DNA from: an uncultured Microbacterium sp.
Lineage (GTDB): Bacteria; Actinomycetota; Actinomycetes; Actinomycetales; Microbacteriaceae
Reading direction: 5' to 3'
Length of the DNA: 13,463 bases
Assembly: GCA_947647645.1 (NCBI GenBank)
Contig: CANSLE010000036.1
Location: forward strand, 1-13,463
This document shows, one piece after another, positions 13,125 to 13,463 of the stretch. The position numbers and the translations under genes were made by a program. The notes below the pieces were generated by a model, which saw nothing but the letters and a program-made list of their open reading frames with translations, had not been told where the DNA came from and did not search any database. The stretch's first letter is position 1; every line of letters starts with the position of its first letter.

Positions 13125-13463
13125 GTGGATGCCGATGTCATCGTCGTCGGCGCCGGCTACAGCGGTCTCGCCGCGGCCCGCACACTGACGAGAGCCGGCG
13201 TGGATGCCGTCGTTGTCGAAGCGTCCGCGCGCATCGGCGGACGAGCGCAGACCGAACGTTCCGGTGCCGCGCCGGTCGATCTCGGCGGCCAGTGGATCGG
13301 CCCCGGCCAGACCCGCATCACCGCGCACGCCCAAGAGCTGGGCCTTGCGACCTACGCCTCGCACTCCACGGGCACCGACATCCTCGTCGATCGGGCCGAG
13401 GTGCAGCGGGTCACGCGGCTGACCATGGTGCTGTTCGCGCCAGCGATCATCACTGCCGTCCCC
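13125..13463 (+). CDS. Flavin monoamine oxidase family protein (N-terminal 113 codons, cut by window end)
   Basis: The visible part is the FAD-binding start of an amine oxidase related to putrescine oxidase and MAO. These enzymes oxidise amines to aldehydes, releasing ammonia and hydrogen peroxide. The dinucleotide motif GAGYSG is at 9-14, Glu32 ends the second strand (VVVEAS) and would hold the ADP ribose, GGR follows at 38-40, and DLGGQWIGPGQTRI begins at 52. No signal peptide is seen, so the enzyme is likely cytoplasmic. Start GTG 13125 is preceded by GGGAGGAG (13109-13116), eight bases away, and no other in-frame start fits. The substrate cannot be told because the active-site half is missing. 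Confidence 0.9.
   Translation, partial: MDADVIVVGAGYSGLAAARTLTRAGVDAVVVEASARIGGRAQTERSGAAPVDLGGQWIGPGQTRITAHAQELGLATYASHSTGTDILVDRAEVQRVTRLTMVLFAPAIITAVP

Noticed and set aside
1..13463. CRISPR arrays, insertion sequences, integrases, tRNA or rRNA genes.
   Set aside because: I saw no spaced direct repeats, no transposase or integrase motifs and no tRNA cloverleaf pattern on reading both strands.

Overview
The window comes from a high-GC actinobacterium with a single cell membrane. Codon bias, frequent GTG starts, gene overlaps and overall gene content suggest Microbacteriaceae, possibly Microbacterium. This assignment is inferred from style and content, not from a marker gene.

Layout. (1) Positions 1-1510, plus strand: the last codons of a gene that looks like thiE, overlapping by ATGA a fused thiD-tenA gene for pyrimidine kinase and salvage in thiamine synthesis. 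(2) 1511-1832: a non-conserved-looking stretch with one weak ORF. (3) 1833-3368, minus strand: a 14-helix DHA2 (QacA/SmvA-type) drug exporter. It has its own promoter, overlapped by a 26-bp TetR-style palindrome, but no regulator gene beside it. (4) 3535-11936, minus strand: a compact seven-gene iron-siderophore operon. In transcription order it encodes a lipoprotein binding protein, two FecCD-type permeases, a FepC-type ATPase, two half-size exporter-fold ABC proteins (IrtAB/YbtPQ-like) and a siderophore-interacting flavoreductase (SIP). A good DtxR/IdeR iron box lies in front of it. (5) 12102-12944, minus strand: an AraC-family regulator with an N-terminal cupin. (6) 13125-13463, plus strand: the start of a flavin amine oxidase, divergent from the regulator and cut by the window end.

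How the genes work together. Under iron starvation the DtxR/IdeR-type repressor would leave the iron box and the seven genes would be made from one transcript. Four of the six junctions are GTGA stop/start overlaps, one is an 11-bp gap and one a 17-bp (or 8-bp) overlap. The lipoprotein catches ferric siderophore, the FecCD/FepC transporter imports it, and SIP reduces the iron. The exporter-fold pair is either a second importer like mycobacterial IrtAB or a recycler that returns the empty siderophore. No siderophore biosynthesis gene is visible, so the siderophore may be foreign or made elsewhere.

Most interesting observations. The two half-transporters are degenerate in a complementary way: one has lost Walker A and the H-loop but keeps LSGGQ, the other keeps Walker A and H-loop but has lost LSGGQ. 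The heterodimer should therefore have one live and one dead ATP site, as in fungal Pdr5. Also, an 11-base homopolymer near the end of the second half-transporter is placed so that a one-base slip would fuse that protein in frame to SIP, giving an IrtA-like domain combination.
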